This document shows, piece after piece, positions 60,958 to 64,000 of a stretch of DNA of 64,000 nt. The DNA comes from Blautia sp. MSJ-19. GTDB lineage: Bacteria; Bacillota; Clostridia; Lachnospirales; Lachnospiraceae. Under the pieces are notes generated by a model. It had not been told where the DNA came from. It ran no database searches and worked only from the letters and a program-made list of their open reading frames with translations. Within the stretch, counting starts at the first letter, position 1. Every line of letters starts with the position of its first letter. The stretch is from contig NZ_JAHLQA010000006.1 in assembly GCF_018918125.1 (NCBI RefSeq), positions 1 to 64,000 on the forward strand. Reading direction: 5' to 3'. Both the position numbers and the translations under genes were made by a program.

Positions 60958-63567
60958 ATGGCAAAGAAAGAAACCCACATCCCGGCAATCATTGACACTC
61001 CGGAAGCACTGGAAGCAAAGATCGCTGCGATGAAAGAAGCACAGAAACTTTTCGCCACTTACACACAGGAGCAGGTAGACAAGATCTTCAAAGCTGCCGC
61101 AACTGCAGCAGACAAAGCACGTATCCCGCTTGCAAAAGCCGCTGTTGAAGAAACAGGAATGGGTATTGTAGAAGATAAGGTCATCAAAAACCACTATGCA
61201 TCTGAATATATCTACAATGCATATAAAAACACCAAGACCTGTGGTGTGCTTGAAGAAGATCCGGTTTATGGAATCAAGAAAATTGCAGAGCCGATCGGTC
61301 TGATCGCAGCAGTTATCCCGACCACAAACCCGACTTCCACAGCAATCTTTAAAACTCTGATCGCTCTGAAAACAAGAAATGCGATTATCATCAGCCCACA
61401 TCCACGTGCAAAAGGAAGCACTATTGAAGCTGCCAAAGTTGTTCTTGAAGCAGCAGTAAAAGCAGGTGCTCCAGAAGGAATCATCGGCTGGATCGATGTA
61501 CCAAGCCTGGAACTGACAAATCTTGTAATGAAAGAAGCTGACATCATTCTTGCAACAGGTGGTCCTGGAATGGTTAAAGCAGCATACTCCTCCGGAAAAC
61601 CGGCACTTGGTGTTGGAGCCGGAAATACACCGGTTATCATTGATGACACAGCAGACGTACGTCTTGCAGTAAACTCCATCATTCACTCTAAAACATTTGA
61701 TAATGGTATGATCTGTGCTTCCGAGCAGTCCGTAACTGTTCTCGAGGGCGTATATAAAGCAGTTAAGGAAGAATTCCAGTACAGAGGATGCTACTTCCTT
61801 AAAGAAGATGAAATTGAAAAAGTGAGAAAAACAATCCTGATCAATGGTGCGCTGAATGCCAAGATTGTTGGACAGAAAGCTGCTACGATCGCTGAGATGG
61901 CAGGTGTAAAAGTTCCGGCAGAAACCAAGATCCTGATCGGTGAAGTAGAATCTGTAGATATCAGCGAAGAATTCGCACATGAGAAACTGTCTCCTGTACT
62001 TGCTATGTACAAGGCAAAAACATTCGACGAAGCAATCGCAAAAGCAGAACAGCTTGTAGCTGATGGCGGATATGGACATACATCTTCTCTGTACATCAAC
62101 GTAAATGAGAAAGAAAAGATGGCAAAACATGCAGCAGCAATGAAGACCTGCCGTATCCTGATCAACACTCCATCTTCACAGGGTGGTATCGGAGATCTTT
62201 ACAACTTCAAACTTGCTCCGTCTCTGACACTTGGATGTGGATCCTGGGGTGGAAACTCTGTATCTGAAAACGTTGGTGTGAAACACCTGATCAATATCAA
62301 GACTGTTGCTGAGAGGAGAGAAAACATGCTCTGGATGAGAACCCCGGAAAAAGTTTACTTCAAAAAAGGCTGCCTGCCGGTTGCTCTGGATGAGCTGAAA
62401 AACGTAATGGGCAAGAAACGCTGCTTCATCGTAACTGACTCCTTCCTTTACAAGAACGGATACACCAAAAAGATTGAAGACAAACTGGATGAAATGGGAA
62501 TCGTTCATACATGCTTCTCTGATGTAGAACCAGACCCGTCCCTCGCTTCTGCAAGAGCAGGTGCAGCAGCAATGCGCGCATTCGAGCCGGATTGCATCAT
62601 CGCAATGGGTGGTGGATCTGCAATGGATGCCGGTAAGATCATGTGGGTTCTCTACGAAAACCCGGATGCAGACTTTGACGACATGGCTATGGACTTCATG
62701 GATATCCGTAAGAGAATCTATACATTCCCGAAAATGGGTAAAAAAGCATACTTCATTGCAGTACCTACATCTTCCGGTACAGGTTCTGAGGTAACACCTT
62801 TTGCCATCATCACAGACAAAGAAACAGGAATCAAATGGCCACTGGCTGACTATGAACTGTTACCGGATATGGCGATCGTAGACACAGACAACATGATGAG
62901 CGCACCAAAAGGACTGACAAGTGCTTCCGGTATCGACGTTATGACACATGCAATTGAAGCATATGTATCCATGATGGCTTCTGACTATACAGACGGACTT
63001 GCACTTCGTGCCATCAAACTGGTATTTGATTATCTGCCAAGAGCATACAGAAACGGAAATGATGTAGAAGCAAGAGATCACATGGCAAACGCTTCCTGCA
63101 TGGCTGGTATGGCATTTGCAAATGCGTTCCTCGGAGTAAACCATTCCCTGGCTCACAAACTGGGTGCTTTCCATCACATTCCACACGGAATTGCAAATGC
63201 TCTGGTACTCACAGATGTTATGCGCTACAATGCAGCAGAAGTTCCGACCAAGATGGGTACTTTCCCGCAGTATCAGTATCCGAAGACACTGGCCCGCTAT
63301 GCAGAGATCGGACGTTTCGTGGGACTGACAGGAAAAGATGACAAAGAAGTATTTGAGAAACTTCTGGAGAAACTGGAAGAACTCAAGAAGATCATTGACA
63401 TCAAACCTACGATTAAAGACTATAACGTAGATGAGAAATACTTCCTTGAGACTCTTGACGAGATGAGCGAGCAGGCATTTAACGATCAGTGCACCGGTGC
63501 AAACCCGAGATACCCACTCATCGCAGAGCTGAAAGAGATTTACCTGAAAGCATACTATGGTAAATAA
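60958..63567 (+). CDS. adhE: Bifunctional acetaldehyde/alcohol dehydrogenase AdhE
   Basis: An 869-residue fusion enzyme that reduces acetyl-CoA to acetaldehyde and then ethanol, using NADH. Residues 1-440 are the CoA-acylating aldehyde dehydrogenase with catalytic C253 in NGMICASEQSV; residues 455-869 are the iron-dependent alcohol dehydrogenase with GGGSAMDAGK and iron-ligand histidines in HAIEAYVS and HSLAHKLGAFHHIPHG. It forms spirosomes in relatives. It regenerates NAD+ during fermentation, consistent with the Rex-type boxes upstream. Strong AGGAGG and optimised codons suggest high expression. Confidence 0.97.
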   Translation: MAKKETHIPAIIDTPEALEAKIAAMKEAQKLFATYTQEQVDKIFKAAATAADKARIPLAKAAVEETGMGIVEDKVIKNHYASEYIYNAYKNTKTCGVLEEDPVYGIKKIAEPIGLIAAVIPTTNPTSTAIFKTLIALKTRNAIIISPHPRAKGSTIEAAKVVLEAAVKAGAPEGIIGWIDVPSLELTNLVMKEADIILATGGPGMVKAAYSSGKPALGVGAGNTPVIIDDTADVRLAVNSIIHSKTFDNGMICASEQSVTVLEGVYKAVKEEFQYRGCYFLKEDEIEKVRKTILINGALNAKIVGQKAATIAEMAGVKVPAETKILIGEVESVDISEEFAHEKLSPVLAMYKAKTFDEAIAKAEQLVADGGYGHTSSLYINVNEKEKMAKHAAAMKTCRILINTPSSQGGIGDLYNFKLAPSLTLGCGSWGGNSVSENVGVKHLINIKTVAERRENMLWMRTPEKVYFKKGCLPVALDELKNVMGKKRCFIVTDSFLYKNGYTKKIEDKLDEMGIVHTCFSDVEPDPSLASARAGAAAMRAFEPDCIIAMGGGSAMDAGKIMWVLYENPDADFDDMAMDFMDIRKRIYTFPKMGKKAYFIAVPTSSGTGSEVTPFAIITDKETGIKWPLADYELLPDMAIVDTDNMMSAPKGLTSASGIDVMTHAIEAYVSMMASDYTDGLALRAIKLVFDYLPRAYRNGNDVEARDHMANASCMAGMAFANAFLGVNHSLAHKLGAFHHIPHGIANALVLTDVMRYNAAEVPTKMGTFPQYQYPKTLARYAEIGRFVGLTGKDDKEVFEKLLEKLEELKKIIDIKPTIKDYNVDEKYFLETLDEMSEQAFNDQCTGANPRYPLIAELKEIYLKAYYGK

Positions 63568-63608
63568 TAAATTTTAGATTGGTGTGTTTTCTTCCATAAA
63601 AATATTAT

Positions 63609-63660
63609 AAGCGGTGATTGCCCCGGTATTACAGGATCGTAATGCCGGGGTAATTGCTTT
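63609..63660 (+). terminator. Intrinsic terminator after adhE
   Basis: A long stem (AAGC, ATT, CCCCGG, ATTA arms with their complements) around an ATCG-type loop, followed by a T-rich end. The rest of the gap up to 63818 shows no ORF. Confidence 0.75.
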
Positions 63661-63818
63661 CTTATAACAAAATTAAGAATCTGTGTATTGCATGCGAGGG
63701 GATATGGATGTTACAATAAACACTAATGGTAATGTTAACATAAACAGAATACTTATATAGAAACACTTTTGAGGTGATATATAAGAAAAAGAAGCAATCG
63801 CTTCAGGGGGCATGATTA

Positions 63819-64000
63819 TTGAAACAAGATGAGAACACAAAATATGTGAAACTGGGTATTACGGGTGCTGCAGTCCTGGCATTTGGATTTGCAATTGCCT
63901 ATATTCTGAATCAGAGTGCGAATATTGCCGCGGGTGTCCGTGCAGTATTTAATATCCTGAAACCATTTCTGTATGGAGCACTGATCGCATACATTCTTGC
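63819..64000 (+). CDS. AI-2E family transporter, N-terminal part (TTG start, cut by window edge)
   Basis: From a TTG at 63819, 8 nt after AGGGGG, an open frame runs off the window for 60 codons: KQDENTKYVKLGITG, then a first hydrophobic helix (AAVLAFGFAIAYIL) and ..FNILKPFLYGALIAYIL. The last segment is the typical LKPFLYG..IAYIL of AI-2E/PerM-type membrane proteins, which export small molecules or act as Na+/H+ antiporters. The ATG at 63812 is in another frame and stops quickly. The family call is limited by the short visible part. Confidence 0.7.
   Translation, partial: MKQDENTKYVKLGITGAAVLAFGFAIAYILNQSANIAAGVRAVFNILKPFLYGALIAYIL

Noticed and set aside
60952-62130. Long antisense frame over adhE
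   Set aside because: Composition artefact of the highly codon-biased adhE; no ribosome site and no recognisable domain.

Overview
The window looks like a chromosome segment from a gut Lachnospiraceae (Firmicutes, Clostridia), probably near Blautia/Ruminococcus. The grounds are strong Shine-Dalgarno sites with occasional TTG/GTG starts, a CotF-like spore protein, pst-phoU, AdhE with Rex-type operators, two NSS amino-acid symporters, and a phosphorolytic mannan operon like those of Roseburia intestinalis and Ruminococcus albus. Genus placement is inference. No rRNA, tRNA or CRISPR array was seen.

Layout. 0-6 kb: edge of an IS30-like transposase, a cupin/aldo-keto reductase operon behind a MerR-type promoter, a zinc macrodomain hydrolase, CutC, an AllA-like cupin and an NSS symporter. 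6-13.4 kb: XRE regulator, YibE/F membrane protein with a secreted purple-acid-phosphatase-like enzyme, small exported protein, HAD phosphatase, SseB-like and CotF-like proteins, a second aldo-keto reductase. 13.4-19.7 kb: phosphate operon pstS-C-A-B-phoU-histidine kinase, with a domain-swapped PstS and no response regulator gene, then a three-unit 62-bp repeat array. 19.7-23 kb: AT-rich insert with a gene remnant and a YhcG-type nuclease, a Cys-rich miniprotein, an rRNA-type methyltransferase. 22.6-30.5 kb: aminotransferase, degenerate YkuD protein, ddl, murF, membrane proteins. 30.5-36.8 kb: Schlafen/AlbA_2 protein with a repeated linker, aconitase-family hydratase, then 1.2 kb of AT-rich non-coding DNA behind a near-consensus promoter (candidate large RNA), then an RluA-type pseudouridine synthase whose ribosome binding site lies inside a hairpin. 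37-39.7 kb: orphan sugar-binding protein, anchored protein, YesL-like protein.

39.7-59.4 kb is a beta-mannan oligosaccharide locus. It holds a phosphohexomutase, LacI and AraC regulators, a binding protein with two permeases, cellobiose/mannobiose 2-epimerase, two GH130 phosphorylases, mannose-6-phosphate isomerase, a CE2-like esterase, GH1 and GH36, with an NSS symporter and aminotransferase between the last two. Oligosaccharides enter intact, are deacetylated and stripped of galactose and glucose, epimerised and phosphorolysed to mannose-1-phosphate, then pass via mannose-6-phosphate to fructose-6-phosphate. No mannanase (GH26/GH113/GH5) and no transporter ATPase is present, which suggests scavenging of oligosaccharides released elsewhere.

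59.5-64 kb: small alarmone synthetase, a five-unit 62-bp palindromic repeat array, then adhE behind a perfect TTGACA-17-TATAAT promoter flanked by Rex-type boxes, and the start of an AI-2E family transporter. The observations I rate highest are the two 62-bp-period arrays, the promoter-driven non-coding region at 35 kb, the permuted PstS, and the loss of lipoboxes in all three binding proteins.
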